The position numbers were made by a program, and so were the translations under genes. The notes beneath the pieces are model-generated. The model worked only from the letters and a program-made list of their open reading frames with translations, searched no databases and had not been told where the DNA came from. From Osmia lignaria lignaria (lineage: Eukaryota; Arthropoda; Insecta; Hymenoptera; Megachilidae), in assembly GCF_051020975.1 (NCBI RefSeq), contig NC_135036.1, positions 2,604,001 through 2,668,000 on the forward strand: a stretch of DNA of 64,000 nucleotides. The letters run 5' to 3'. Numbering within the stretch: position 1 is the first letter of the stretch; the number at the start of each line of letters is the position of its first letter. Positions 45,259 to 56,879 of this stretch are shown here, one piece after another.

Positions 45259-45262
45259 AAAT

Positions 45263-47310
45263 ACTGTCGAATTATTTAAGGGCACATATTATTCGAGGCT
45301 TCCTCCGAATCGATGTAAGCGCCATTGGAAAGAATCGGGCAATCGTGAAAACACACAATTGAGAAATTCGACATTTGACGGTGTGACATCTAACGTCATT
45401 ATGCAGAATAAGAAACGAAAGTGAGGTGGCGTAGTTGTCGAATCACATCATTTTAGAGATTCTTTCGCGGTGTTGCCACATCTGTGGCAATCCTGACCAT
45501 CTAGCAAAATGAATTCGCTCGAGCCGAGCGAGATTTTGATTCCAGGCGGACATAGAAAAGGACAGCGCGATAGAAAGAGAAGGAGTATCATGAATGAAAC
45601 AACGTAGGGCCGATCGGCGGAAATGTATATGTTCAAGTCACACGCCACGACAGATTCGATGAGACTCTGTAATACACATAACGTACGCGACTATAAAACT
45701 TATACGAATAAAAACTGCATGGCATTAATAATTTCAGAAAAGGAATGAACAATAAAGACATATAAATTAATCTATATATACTGTGGCGACCGACGCACCA
45801 CATACCCCGCTGTCTGTTTCGTTTTCTTTTCTTCTCTTCATGCACGTCGGGTCTGGTCAAGTACGCATTTGGCAACCAGACCCGAGCGAGTCAAAATTTC
45901 TATTATTTCCTTTCACGTTTGTTTCAGGGCCTCGGCCGGGCCTGGGTAGTGTCAACTCTCAGGTTCGGGCGAGCCGTTTCACCGACATATTTACGATTTC
46001 TTTCTGCTACCCTTATCGACACTTCACTATAATATTTAGACCTTTTCTTTCTTTCTCTATTTTCGCTCTTTCTCTATTTTTTCTCTTTCTCCATCCTCTC
46101 TTTCTCTTCCTTCTCGGAATGCGTTTTAACGGAGAGGATGGCCGAGCACCGGTGAGTCTTGGCAAAACGTCGAGAGCGTTAACATCGCAATAAAGCAAAG
46201 GTGCAGAACGGAGTAGAGGGAGTTAATTTCATACCCCACCAAATCCCACAATACAATATTTATTCATTCAAATATAATCAATAAATATAAACAATGATTG
46301 GCTGCCCGTTGCCCGCCCGTCCGCTTTGGCCTCTTCTTTCTCCGCGGCGTCTGCATCATCAGAAATTGTTTGTGTTACTGTTACGTCCCGGCGGAAAATT
46401 TGAAATTTATCCGCCTTGCGTTCCTTATCAAGCCCTTTTGGATTACGAGAATCTCTCATGTAAGGAAGTCTCGCGTACAAGGAAGAGTTTGAGCTTAATT
46501 CTTTTCAACAGTTTACGTGGCCCTCCTTGAAACTATCGTCGCCAGCCATAGTAATAGCTATAGAATACAGTAATAACGCACAAAAACTCGGGTTAGCTCG
46601 AGAGAGCGAGAGAGACCCGTAGCATAACACCAGCGCTACGCAGTTAGCCAGTGCTTCGCATTCCGGGAATTTCCCTCGCTAACTGCGTAGAAACGGGAAA
46701 ATCGTAATAATTCTTTTGTTGGAAACCCCTTTCTCTCTCTATTGCACAAAGCGTCAGCCGGTCCAACAAGGATCATCATTACCTGATTGTAACGATAGTA
46801 TAAGAGAGTGGACGGATGAAAACGAATTTAAACAATGAAAGTAAGAATTGAGAACGCTTACGAAAGCGAAAGTCGCGAACGTTCGACCGCCGTTCGAAAA
46901 TTAAGGGTCGTTCGAAGCAATAAACACTATTGTATCGAAATTCTAAGAACTGCCTAGCGATAACGGCAAATTTTGAACAAAGGAACGTTCTCGAAGGAAC
47001 GTTCGCCAGATTTAGAATTGTTTAAAATTCACAGAATGCGAAATGCCAAATTTATCAAGGCGATAATTTTAATGTGCGATAGATTGCATAATTCGCCACG
47101 GCGTTGCAACCACCGTAAGCGCATCATCCGCTTTTAAACATATTAGATCAGACTGTCTTTATTGCAAATCGGGAAAATGAATAATTTTGATCATGATATA
47201 CGGATGACGGTTTCCTATCAAAACCTCTATATTTCAATTTCAAATCTCATTCTACATTCCAATTAAACTAATAGTTATATCTCGATTAAATGCCATTCAT
47301 TAATTACACG
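45263..47310 (+). other. LTR-element remnants, no gene called
   Basis: TGGCGACCGAC at about 45,784 resembles a tRNA-Arg-type primer-binding site, preceded by AATAAAG (about 45,751), so 45,263-45,783 may be an old 5' LTR. About 46,160-46,184 (GTCGAGAGCGTTAACA) matches about 50,218-50,233. A near-perfect hairpin, CGCTACGCAGTTAGC / GCTAACTGCGTAG, spans about 46,632-46,692. Frames on both strands are short and compositionally biased (Lys/Arg or Phe/Ser). 46,700-47,300 shows nothing. Confidence 0.4.
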
Positions 47311-48801
47311 TGTAACGTCCCGGAATTATTATCGCGAGTACGCTACTGCACCGACGCGTAGGGAGAGCGGTTCCCTATAAGAAGGCGACTCGTAAATAAT
47401 TATATAATGAAGGGATCGTAGGTTCGGGTGGCGCGCGGTAAAGGAGTAAAATCCAACGTTAATTCCTTTCTCGAAAAAATAATAATGTGTTTATTCAAGA
47501 AAAATGTGTTGTGTTTGTTTATAATATGTATATAAAAAGAAAAGGTAAGTAATTATTTGAGTTATATAAAAAAGGTGATGAAAATAATATAAAGAATTAA
47601 TGTAATCAATGTACAAATGTTGCGCCCTGTTTTGAAATACAAAAAAAAAAGAAAATTAATTATATTAATTACAATGAGTGCGCCCTGTATAAAGAAAAAT
47701 AACAATCGCGTTTGTGCTAAAATAAAATACAATAAAAGAAAATTCAGATTATTAATTACAAAATAGTTTGACCTAAAATAAAATACAAAGAAAAAATTTA
47801 ATTGATTAGTGAACGCGACTCTAGATACGATTACGAAAACTCTAAATCTATAACTTGAATTTATAAAATAAAATTATTCAAATAAATTGTTCGATTGTCG
47901 GAAAATTGGCGTGGTTCCGTTCTGACACTGTAAGAGCTAACCCGTTCGGCCGCAGTACGATTTCTGGGCAACTTAGCCGTCACTGATAGGCCGCATCCAA
48001 GGAGCTTCTGCTTTCGCTCGCTCGTTAAGCTTGGTTGCGAACACTGCAGGATGGTATCGTCGCTCTAGAGCCAGTGTACTAATAGGCCGCATCCAAGGAG
48101 CTTCGGCTTTCGCTCGCTCGTTAAGCTTGGTAGCGAACCTGACACGTATGAGAACCGCTGCGAACCGGTGGTCGAGCGCTCCGGGTCTGACGCGGAACCT
48201 TTGCCGCCTTGCCGACAAAAGAATCTAAGCTACTGGAAACCTATGTAGTAATCGTATCATAGATCCGTGTCGGACTACGATCAGAATCGAAGTGAAACAG
48301 CTCCTCGTGGCACGCTCGTGTTTATACCCGAGATCTGTTTACGTAGCAGTTTTTTCTACACGCATTTTCGATACCGGAAGTGTTTGGACTTTGACCGGAG
48401 TGTACGTGACTCCGCGCGTATCGCTATCACTGTCTATGCGTAGTGCTATCCCTCTTTATTCTGCGCTCTATTACTATCTCTTTCTACGCGTTATTCCTAT
48501 CTCTATCTATGTGTCCTGCGCCGATCTTTTATCGACGCGGTAGAATTATCGACGCGGTAATTATCGATGTATATTTTTGAGTATAAATTTTGTTAAGTAT
48601 AAATATTAATAAATACAAGATTCTTCTCCTATTTGTTAAATATGAAAATAATTGTTAATCTGGATCACGTTAATACAATAATAATAAAAAAAACGAACTG
48701 TTACAACTTTAATTGTATAAAAACGAAAAAAATAAATATATATTTTAATAATTAATAATGATGGGGCTTTGTATTTATTCTTCTTCTTGCGGGATGTTAC
48801 A
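47311..48801 (-). mobile_element. Solo LTR, TGTAACGTCCC family, 1,491 bp, TSD CACG
   Basis: It runs from TGTAACGTCCCGG to GCGGGATGTTACA, flanked by CACG at 47,307-47,310 and 48,802-48,805. TTTATTCAAG at about 47,489 is the complement of its polyadenylation signal. CCAAGGAGCTTC.GCTTTCGCTCGCTCGTTAAGCTTGGT is repeated at about 47,998 and 48,083, part of why this copy is longer than its relatives. Confidence 0.9.
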
Positions 48802-48805
48802 CACG

Positions 48806-50400
48806 TATAAAGAGAAATACTGCGTAGTTTCTGAAAACCGTTGAAACTATCATGGCGACGAACTAGAAAAGAAAGGGGATGAAAGATCTTCGTCTAGCTC
48901 GCGCGTCTTAGCCAATAACCGGGCACGCGACTCTTCCGAAAACGGGCTACGATTCGCCAAACCGTCCCCTCCAAGGACGATGTTCGCGCGACGGGCCCTT
49001 CGGCCATCGATCGTGCACGAAATTTGTCACTCTTGATCGATCAATCGTAAGTACGTGATCGGGAGCCCCTGTATCCGAGAGACAGAGTTGTTCGGAATTT
49101 CGTGATAAATTTCCTCTGCGGTAAAGTCCTCCGCGTAGCGAGGCAGACTGCCGTGGTAGTTGAAATAATCCGATTCTTAACAAGGATTCACAGACGCGCA
49201 CGTTAAATCTTTCTTCTACCTAAATTTCTATTTTTTTCTTTCTGATTTTAAATCGTTTGCTCGCGTAGTAATTTCTCGAATTAACTTCATTCCGCGTAAA
49301 TACATATATTGATTATCTTCGTAATTAGTTATAATTCGTTATTCGTTTGTCTCTCGTCGACGTACTCGTCCGCTTTAATTCGTTTCCGCCGCGATAAGTG
49401 ATCGAAATCTTACCATTCTTTGGTGTTCCAGATCATCAAGCGAATACACAGAATCTTAGCAAGCGAAAATTATAATCTTGTATTGTATTAAACAGCGTAA
49501 CGGTAAGTCGATTCCATTACATTTTTCAATCGCGACGTTATCAATTGGCAAAACGGGCGATCTGGTCCAGCCCTTCAGGATTACGAGAGTATCTCAGGTC
49601 AGATCGTTCCATCACACGAGGTATCGACTGATTTTATTATTTTTCCCGTTTATTGTAATCTCGCAATTCCAATTTTTCCATCATCAAAAGAGCACCTTAG
49701 TCCAGCTCTTTCGAGAGTTACGAGAATTTCTCAGGCTGGGGTGTACCACGGACGAAAACCGCCGATTTTACAGCTAACTTTAGGAAAGCAAAATTGTAAT
49801 AATCATTTCACGCGACCGATACATAATTCATTAGTTTCAACTGTGATATTAGAGTGTTTTCATATTGATATATTTTTGTTAATTAATTCTAAGCATCTTT
49901 ACCTTTGTTCACATTTTTGGCATAAACTGGTATTTTCTACACTAACGAATTTTTCCAAATTTATAGAAGTCTCAATTTTGGCATTTCTCTGTTACTATTA
50001 CTTGACTTTTCATTTACAATTAAACCAGTTTCATTGACTTAAGCAGTTTCAAGAGTCATTTCAAACGCACCTCACACATTTCAGCTAAAACACGTCTACC
50101 AACATACGCAGATTCAAGGAGGGACCTGTACGGGACCAAGCGTTGAACGAACCCAACGAAAGGCTAATAATTATAACTTCTTAACATCTTATCAACTTTG
50201 TCTTTCGTCTTTTAATTTGTCGAGAGCGTTAACACGCTCGAGACTGGTGGCAGCGATACCAACCATCGCGCTAAAGTAGGAAAGCAGGAATTAGGGGTTG
50301 AATTCCAACCAATTAATTGAAATTTAACCACCCTATATCCTCCAATTTTTATCTTATCCTTTCCCTTTTACGTTGCGCCGTCGCACGCGCAACGTAACAT
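48806..50400. other. Unassigned, probable LTR or leader remnants
   Basis: CTGGTGGCAGCGATACC at about 50,244, right after GTTAACA, looks like the LTR/primer-site boundary of a Gypsy-like element. AGGATTACGAGAGTATCTCAG (about 49,579) resembles AGAGTTACGAGAATTTCTCAGG (about 49,711) and 46,441-46,460. No coding frame is convincing. Confidence 0.35.
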
Positions 50401-50557
50401 TACGGAAATTGTTTTTATCTGAAATACAGTAATGAATATTTTATAAGAAGAAAAAACAATCGTAGGAATTCAGTGGCTACTGTTGTAGACATAATTTCCA
50501 TTTCACGAAAAATCTAATTCCGCCACATTTATTACATAGAAGAAACAACACTTTTAC

Positions 50558-50668
50558 TTACTTGCGACGTCGACGGCCTCGAATTCTTCTTTTTCTTTTC
50601 TTTTCCTTAGACCTCTTTCTCCTGTTTCTTCTATCCTCTTTCTTTTCTTCCTCTTCTTCCTTGTCCAT
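50558..50668 (-). CDS. Candidate spliced exon, 36-residue acidic/arginine-rich peptide
   Basis: Not recognised. An ATG sits at the first base after a textbook acceptor (TTATTTTCTTCACAG, intron 50,729-50,669, 61 bp, donor GTAAGT). The frame gives MDKEEEEEKKEDRRN, then a tract dominated by Arg and Lys ending RGRRRRK and a stop. A second donor, AA|GTAAGT, at 50,561 overlaps the stop. Splicing to the acceptor CTGTATTTCAG (next exon from 50,418) would give the same last residue and a stop at once. The leader exon upstream has no long frame. It lies downstream of BEL pol on the same strand. The arginine-rich tract could bind RNA or direct nuclear entry (inference). It could also be a host gene fragment. 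Confidence 0.4.
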   Translation of the reverse strand: MDKEEEEEKKEDRRNRRKRSKEKKRKRRIRGRRRRK

Positions 50669-50729
50669 CTGTGAAGAAAATAATTTATGTATAGATAACG
50701 TAATATTAATTATGTAAGATTATACTTAC
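50669..50729 (-). other. Predicted 61-bp intron
   Basis: The donor GTAAGTATA (50,729 downward) and the acceptor TTTTCTTCACAG at 50,669 fit insect short-intron consensus closely. Confidence 0.55.
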
Positions 50730-50739
50730 CGATTATACG

Positions 50740-51004
50740 TGATCAGACAGCATATTTGCAGTCTATTTGTGCTGGTAACGCTTTCTTGAATATACCTATA
50801 TATAATTTTTTAATTTTTTTCGAGAAGAGGAAAATGCTGTCTTTAATTTCTCAACGACATGCAAAGATGAACGAAGATGAATGAAGATAAATATTGAAAA
50901 AAGAAAAAGTTAATGGAAATAGATGATTAAATAAATTCCTTTTAGAGTTTTTGTCGTATTTTGCTTTGTTTCGTGCGGATGGATGATTGTGTTGCTGGAA
51001 GCCT
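50740..51004. other. Spacer downstream of BEL pol
   Basis: AT-rich, with poly-T and purine-rich stretches; no feature is seen. Confidence 0.4.
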
Positions 51005-51239
51005 TTATCGAAAGGACTGACGATCGAGAAGAGCCGTAGTTGGAATCGGTTGAAATGAAGAACTCGTATTATGAACGATTATTGTATATAATTCATAAAT
51101 ATAACAAACACAATGACGAAATACAGAACTGAAACCGTAGAACTTAACATAAAGAACTTGTAACGAAAACTTGAATATTTGGTAACTAAAAGGCCGTTGG
51201 GTTGGTGTGCGTTTGAATATGAGCGTTGGTGTTAATCGG

Positions 51240-51826
51240 TTGACTGGATAAATGATTCTGATTACCGCGAGCGCTTCGTTAGTGCGAGCAGGCGGTGGTT
51301 GTTTCAATTCCCGGAGACGCGATAGTTCGGCTGGGAACGCATCGCCCTGGATCCTTCTTAGCCAAAACAGTTTTAAGTGACGGATCTCGTCAGGGGTCAG
51401 CACTATGGACGTGAGATTGCTCGGTGAGTTTATGTTGGTTGATTTATTGTTCGAATTCAATTGGGTTCGAATGTTTTGGACGAAGCGGTTTAAATACGCG
51501 GTTATTCTCAGTAGTTTAGGCCACGACGAATAGCGAGTCTCCAATTCCCACGGGTTCGTGCTGATTGTCAAGCTCTGAATATTGTGCGCTTTTTCCTCGA
51601 GCGAGGTTTCATCTATTACTCGTGATTCCAAATTTGGCCAAGATTCGGAGTTTTCGCGTAGCTATTCGGGACCCGACCACCATAATGGATGTGATCCTAG
51701 TTGGGTAATGGAGATTCCGCGCGACGCACAGTCAGCTGGATTGTCCTCAGTCGGAACGTGATGCCAATGTGCATTTGGAACGATGCTTTGAATTTTTGCA
51801 ACCCGATTTGCTACAAAAGTTTTCCA
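51240..51826 (-). pseudogene. BEL pol, pre-integrase region, frameshifted
   Basis: Between 51,826 and 51,632 the protein continues in a different frame (HWHHVPTEDNPADCASRG region), with a stop where a Trp is usual. From 51,631 the original frame returns (LLRITAYLNRF, DEIRHLKLFWLRRIQGDAF). Homology fades at about 51,240; the HHCC and DDE integrase cores are not present. Confidence 0.85.
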
Positions 51827-53104
51827 TCATGATGGTGAACGGTTTACCCATGTTAGTGTTATACTGGAGTCCGTCCAGCAGTGACATTCTATCTCGATTT
51901 TTAATGCCGTTTGAATAAACTTCAATAATCGTGCTAGAAGAAGTGCTGTACATAGCTCTAAGCGAGGAACGCTGACTGTTTTCACCGGGGCCACGCGGGA
52001 TTTTGCCATGACAAGACGGACGCACACTGTACCGTCCTGAAGTACACTACGGATATAGACAGCAGCAGCGTACGCCGCTGCTGAGGCGTCGGAAAAGCCA
52101 TGAAGGCTTTGGCTTGTCGGAATATTTGTGGATAATTTGCGAGGTATTGATAATTTGTTTAATTCCACTACCTCGTGGCAGAAGGATTGCCATTCGGTTT
52201 GGAATTCGAATGGTGCATCGTCGTCCCAATCAGCTTTTAATGACCACAGCCGCTGAATTAGGATTTTGCCTGAAATCACGAACGGAGTGATCCATCCCAT
52301 TGGATCAAATAATTTGGATACCGACGAAAGGATTGTACGTTTGGTTATGCAGCTGTCCTTGAAGGGCCCTGTTTCAACTTGAAATTGGAATTGATCAAGC
52401 GCAGGGTTCCAGATTAAACCTAATACAGAAGTGGATTCGTCAATTTTGAGAGTTTTACTCAAGGCAAGGCCGTGATCAGAAGGATCGATATCACAAAGGA
52501 GTTCGGAATTGTTACTTGCCCATTTCCTGAGCGAGAAGCCACCCTGAGACAATAGGGCGACCGTTTGGTTTCGAATTTGAAGAAGCGACTCTACACTATT
52601 ACTTCCAAAAAGGAAGTCATCGACGTACGCTTGTTCGTTTACAACTTGAATCGCGTCAGGGTATTTTGAACCCTCATCGTCTACCAATTGTTTGAGGACT
52701 CGATGGGCTAAATAAGGAGCCGGGGTTGTCCCGTAAGTTACTGTAAGGAGCTGATACTCTTCGACTTGGTGATCAGAAGAGTCACGCCAGAGAATGCGTT
52801 GGAAATCTACATCTTGTTCGTTAACGCGAATTTGCCGGTACATTTTGGCGATGTCAGCAGAATAAACAAATTCAAATCGACGCCATCGGAGCAAAATTGA
52901 TACGAGGTCTTGTTGTACCTTAGGGCCACTATGTAAGTGGTCATTTAGAGATTGGCCATTGGACGTTCGACGTGAGGCATTGAATACGACGCGAAGACGA
53001 GTTGTCTGACTGGTTTGGCGAAATACGGCATGGTGAGGTATATAGTACACCTGGTTCCTGGACGAAAGAGGCGAAATTACCCTTTTCATGTGGCCAAGAG
53101 ATCG
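51827..53104 (-). pseudogene. BEL reverse transcriptase and RNase H
   Basis: It continues in the same frame as gag-protease (MKRVISPL at 53,089). Motifs are RLRVVFNAS, FVYSADIAKMYRQI (first catalytic Asp), VTYGTTPAPYLA, and AYVDDFLFG with the two catalytic Asp. The connection follows, then RNase H: HGFSDASAAAYAA, LELCTALLLARL and CWTDSSITLTW. All RT catalytic residues are intact. The frame is lost after WVNRSPS. Confidence 0.95.
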
Positions 53105-54659
53105 TTATTCCGATAGGAACGCACGATATTCGGTTTGGAGATGTTTGTTTTGGTGAAAACGGTTTTCTAAAGCGCGAAGACTCTTTAACGCTGCGGTCCG
53201 GGATTCCCCTAATGGGATTGGAGGCTCGCAATTGAATGGTAATTTGACAACGTAACGTCCGGCTTCGTCTCGCGAGTGTGTTTCTCTAAAATGATTCTCG
53301 CATTTTTGCTCATTAGGTGTTAACATGGGCGACGATGGAAGATCCTCGATCTCCCAAAATTTCCGGAGATTCTGATCCAGACGGTCTAGGACTGAAACAT
53401 GGTGGAAATGGATTGAGAGATCGGGATTGAGAGGAAGAGGACCCGATAGTATCCAGCCGAGCGTGGTGTTTTGAGCTGTGGGTGCGCACGTCGAGCCCTT
53501 CCTTACCCCTTGCAGCAATAGTTGTCCGTATAGATCGGCTCCAATTATCATACTAATTGGTTCTGAGCTCATGGGGTCCTCGTCAGCGAGTTCAAGTCCT
53601 AAAAGGTGAGGCCATTTAATTGATGAGTTCAAGCGTGGTGGTACGTACCCTGTTAGTTTTTGAATTACGATCGCATGCGTCGAGTATGCAGGTTCGGATT
53701 TCTTTACCGGAGTGATGATAATTGGTGCTACGTAGCGTGCAACGGACTGAGTCTCTCCGATTCCACTGATCATTGTGAATTGTGTCTCCTTTTCGAGGTG
53801 CAAAAGCTGAGCTAGCGATTCAGTGATGAGCGTCGCTGCTAAGCCTTGATCAAGGAGCGCTCTTACGACAGTGCATCGCCCGCCTTGTGAATACACTCTA
53901 ACTCGAGCTGTAGAGAGGAGAACGCTTGTTTTAATTGGTTTATGTGAGGCTAAATTTAAAACGTTTTTTACTTCGTGATCAGAGGCGGCGAGACTCGTCC
54001 TTTGTTTGGCATTGGACGCATCATTGGCAGTACGAAAGTGTAACAATGTATGATGCTTCAATTTGCATTCCTTGCAACAACGGGCGCTTTTGCACTGTGC
54101 TGTTGAATGTTGACTTGAAAAGCAGTTGGCGCACCGGTGTTGCTGTCGTATAATTGAGTATCGATCCTGTGGAGTCTTTGCTAAAAAACTTGGACATTGG
54201 TAAATGAGGTGGTTTTGTTTGCAAACGGCGCACGTGAATTGGTTTGCCGCGGTAACAAGTGACATTAACGGTTTGGTTCGGGTTAATTTTTGTTTATCAT
54301 GTTCAGATGGATTTTCGCGCTTGAACGACGGCATCGCTTCTAACGCTAAAATTCGCTTTTTTAAGAACGCATCAAATTCGCTATAGGTCGGGAACTGCGT
54401 AGTGTCACCTAAAGTAAGCTCCCACGCTTTGCGGGTTGCGAGATCTAATTTTTGAGCACCCAAAAAAACTATCATATCACTCCAGGTGTCGACCGGACGA
54501 CCTAGGTTTCGTAGCATTTGAACTGAAATGTTTATTTGATCGCGTAACGATCGGAGTTCGTTCGGTGTTTCGGACAAAATTGACGGTAACGAAAACAAGG
54601 AGTTTAAATGTGTTGATATTAGGCGCCGCTTGTTTTCGTATCTCGAGATTACTGTATTC
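53105..54659 (-). pseudogene. BEL gag C-terminus and aspartic protease
   Basis: The frame opens inside the adjoining LTR; element sequence starts at about 54,659 (RYENKRRLISTHLNSLF), in the middle of the DUF1759-type gag domain, so about the first 150 residues are lost. Cys/His knuckles follow: CAVCKQNHLIYQC, then CANCFSSQHSTAQC and CCKECKLKHHTLLH. The protease-like domain (DUF1758) has VRALLDQGLAATLI, where the usual Ser of DQGS appears as Leu. The frame ends at a stop (53,105-53,107) that interrupts an otherwise continuous path into the RT. Confidence 0.93.
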
Positions 54660-54663
54660 CACG

Positions 54664-56037
54664 TGTAACGACCCAGTGATAAGTACGTCACTGCACCGAC
54701 GTATAGGGAGAGCGGTTCCGCAAGAAGGCGACTCGTATGAACGAAATTTGGGATTATAGGTTCGGGTGGTGTGCGATTAAGGAGTGAAATCCAACATTAA
54801 TGTATCAAACTAAAATTATCTTTTATTCAAGTAAATTAACTATGCTTGTTCTGAGTATAATATTAAGTATAACAATAGGTACGGCTAGAATATGAAATAC
54901 AATAAGAAATTATAATAAGTACGCCCTAGATAGTGAAATACAGTGGAAAATATATGATTAGTAAGTAATAATAAGTAATAATAACGCGACTTAATCTTCG
55001 AATACAGCCAACACTCTGTACAATTTGCCAAGTTACACTAAGTACTGGAAAACTATATTCTAGTAGCTTGTACGATACCTTCAGACACGAGCGGACTATA
55101 CCTACAGGTCGCAATCGGTTTCTGGTCTAGCCAGAACTATGCTAATACAGGCCTGCTGAAGGAGCTCCGCTCGTCGCTAGCTCTTTACACTTGAACGTGT
55201 GACTTAGTATTAGCACGTATTCAACACGTTGCGTACCATGAGTAGGGTGTCCACAGATCCGAACTCTCGTACGTCACCACTGAAAGAGAAGGATAGAGCT
55301 AATCTCGCGCTCTATAGTTGCCTAAGCAATTCAGCGCAAGCTTTTCCTCTACTTCCAGAGTATTGTCTGCATCTGACATATGATTGTCTGCATCTGACAT
55401 AGATACATATATATGGGTCTTCAATATATATATATTCTGTCTCTGTAGTTACATACCCTTCGCTGACTTCAGGTGTTGTGCGTCACTCGTTCGTTCTCGT
55501 ATCACTCGGTGGTCATTCACACTAGAGGTCTTGTTTTACACTTGCTTCGCGTTTCGGACGGTACACTAGACTCGCGGCGCGTGGCTACGACTCGACCTTG
55601 GAGATACAAGCGGTTGGTGGTGGTCCTGCACAGCACACGGGTGCACTCCTGGACTTGGTCCAATTATGGGTCTGTTATCTCAGACCACGGCGATATACTC
55701 GTGTTGAACCGTCGCGTCGGCCGAGCACGTCGTCGATGATCTTCCTGGTTTCGAGTAGCCTTACACGCGGATCTACTGCGGGTCACGAACGGACAGAACT
55801 TCGGTCTTTGCTATACGCTATCACGGAACTGGCGTACTTGCGTTGCGCCGATAACTTATACTCCCAAAAGGGGAGTAGATCACGCTCCTTGCTTGCGAAA
55901 ACCTGCAAGCAAAGGGTTTTCGCCATCGCATTCCGCGAGTTCCCCGATTTCGTATCGTGGACGTCGCTAAGCGAGAAAACGCTGATATTTCGCGGATTCC
56001 AAAGCAAGACCTCCTTGGAATAACTAGGGACGTAACA
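54664..56037 (-). mobile_element. LTR, TGTAACGTCCC family, 1,374 bp, at the BEL break
   Basis: It runs from TGTAACGACCCAG to CTAGGGACGTAACA. TTTATTCAAG at about 54,823 is the complement of the polyadenylation signal, so it reads leftwards. CACG precedes it (54,660-54,663) as in the 47,311 copy, but the right flank is GTTT. Gag sequence ends exactly at its left edge and does not resume on the right. Confidence 0.88.
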
Positions 56038-56870
56038 GTTTCATTCTCGGACTTCTTTCTCGGCTCGAGCCGATTCATTGTGCTGATGGTTAAAATTGTA
56101 ACAGGTGTGAACAGCGTGACAGAAGTCTTAATACGTTGCGGCAACTATGCCTTACTTGTGGCTATATTCGCGTAGCTGTTTGTGATGTCAAATTAGAATT
56201 TACATTTATCGATTGATTTGTGTTTTTATCGACCCTGATGATAACGTGGTCAAATATACCATCAATGCCTCTGGCGGAGAATCAGTGAACTATTCTTATG
56301 TCTATTTTACGTCCGATGCGTGCAAATCGTAGATTCCATTTTACGTTTTCCAGAAGTGATAAATTGTGAAAAATCGAATTTCAGTGATATTGTGCTAGTT
56401 CAAGGAAGGTTGGTCTACTCTGTTATCAGTGAAAAAACGATTAAATCGTCCAATATTTGCTAAAATGTAGCCGAACGCAGCATTCGGCAGCCATGTTGTT
56501 TGCTTACAACAGCGTCTGTCTCAATCGTACAGTTTCGAAAATTCCATTTTTCTCAACATATGGTGTTTATTAGCGTTAAAGCGGACCAGACCGACCTGTA
56601 GCGAAGTCTACCCGTGTGTGCTGTGCCCGCGAAAATTTCATGTATGCAATTATCGAGACGAAAAATGGAATGTACGAAATCGAGTGTCTCTCTTACACAT
56701 GGCGTATACGTGCATGCTTTCCATTGATTGTGTGAGTGCACGCATACAGGTCATGGCACAAAGAGTCTGTTCCCTTAATGTCTTCCTCTTCACTGTTTTC
56801 TTTCCTTGTCCGACAATTCTCTGTTCTAAATGTCATCTTCTCTTCATTATTCTTCTTCGCTCCCTTCCTC
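56038..56870. other. Spacer, no gene seen
   Basis: The composition is less repetitive than its surroundings; no element ends, splice pattern or coding frame are recognised. Confidence 0.4.
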
Positions 56871-56879
56871 CCCGTCTAC

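Larger units (their letters stand above)
51005..54659 (-). mobile_element. BEL/Pao retrotransposon, gag-pol, both ends missing
   Basis: Minus strand. It contains the C-terminal gag core, zinc knuckles, protease, RT, RNase H and the start of the integrase region. The N-terminal gag is cut by the LTR at 54,664; the integrase catalytic core and 3' LTR are missing at the other end. Gag-protease, RT and the pre-integrase part are all in one frame apart from stops and one frameshifted interval, so decay is modest. Confidence 0.95.

Noticed and set aside
48947..49201. 84-codon minus-strand frame
   Set aside because: Arg/Gly/Ser-biased, with no motif or neighbouring exon signals.
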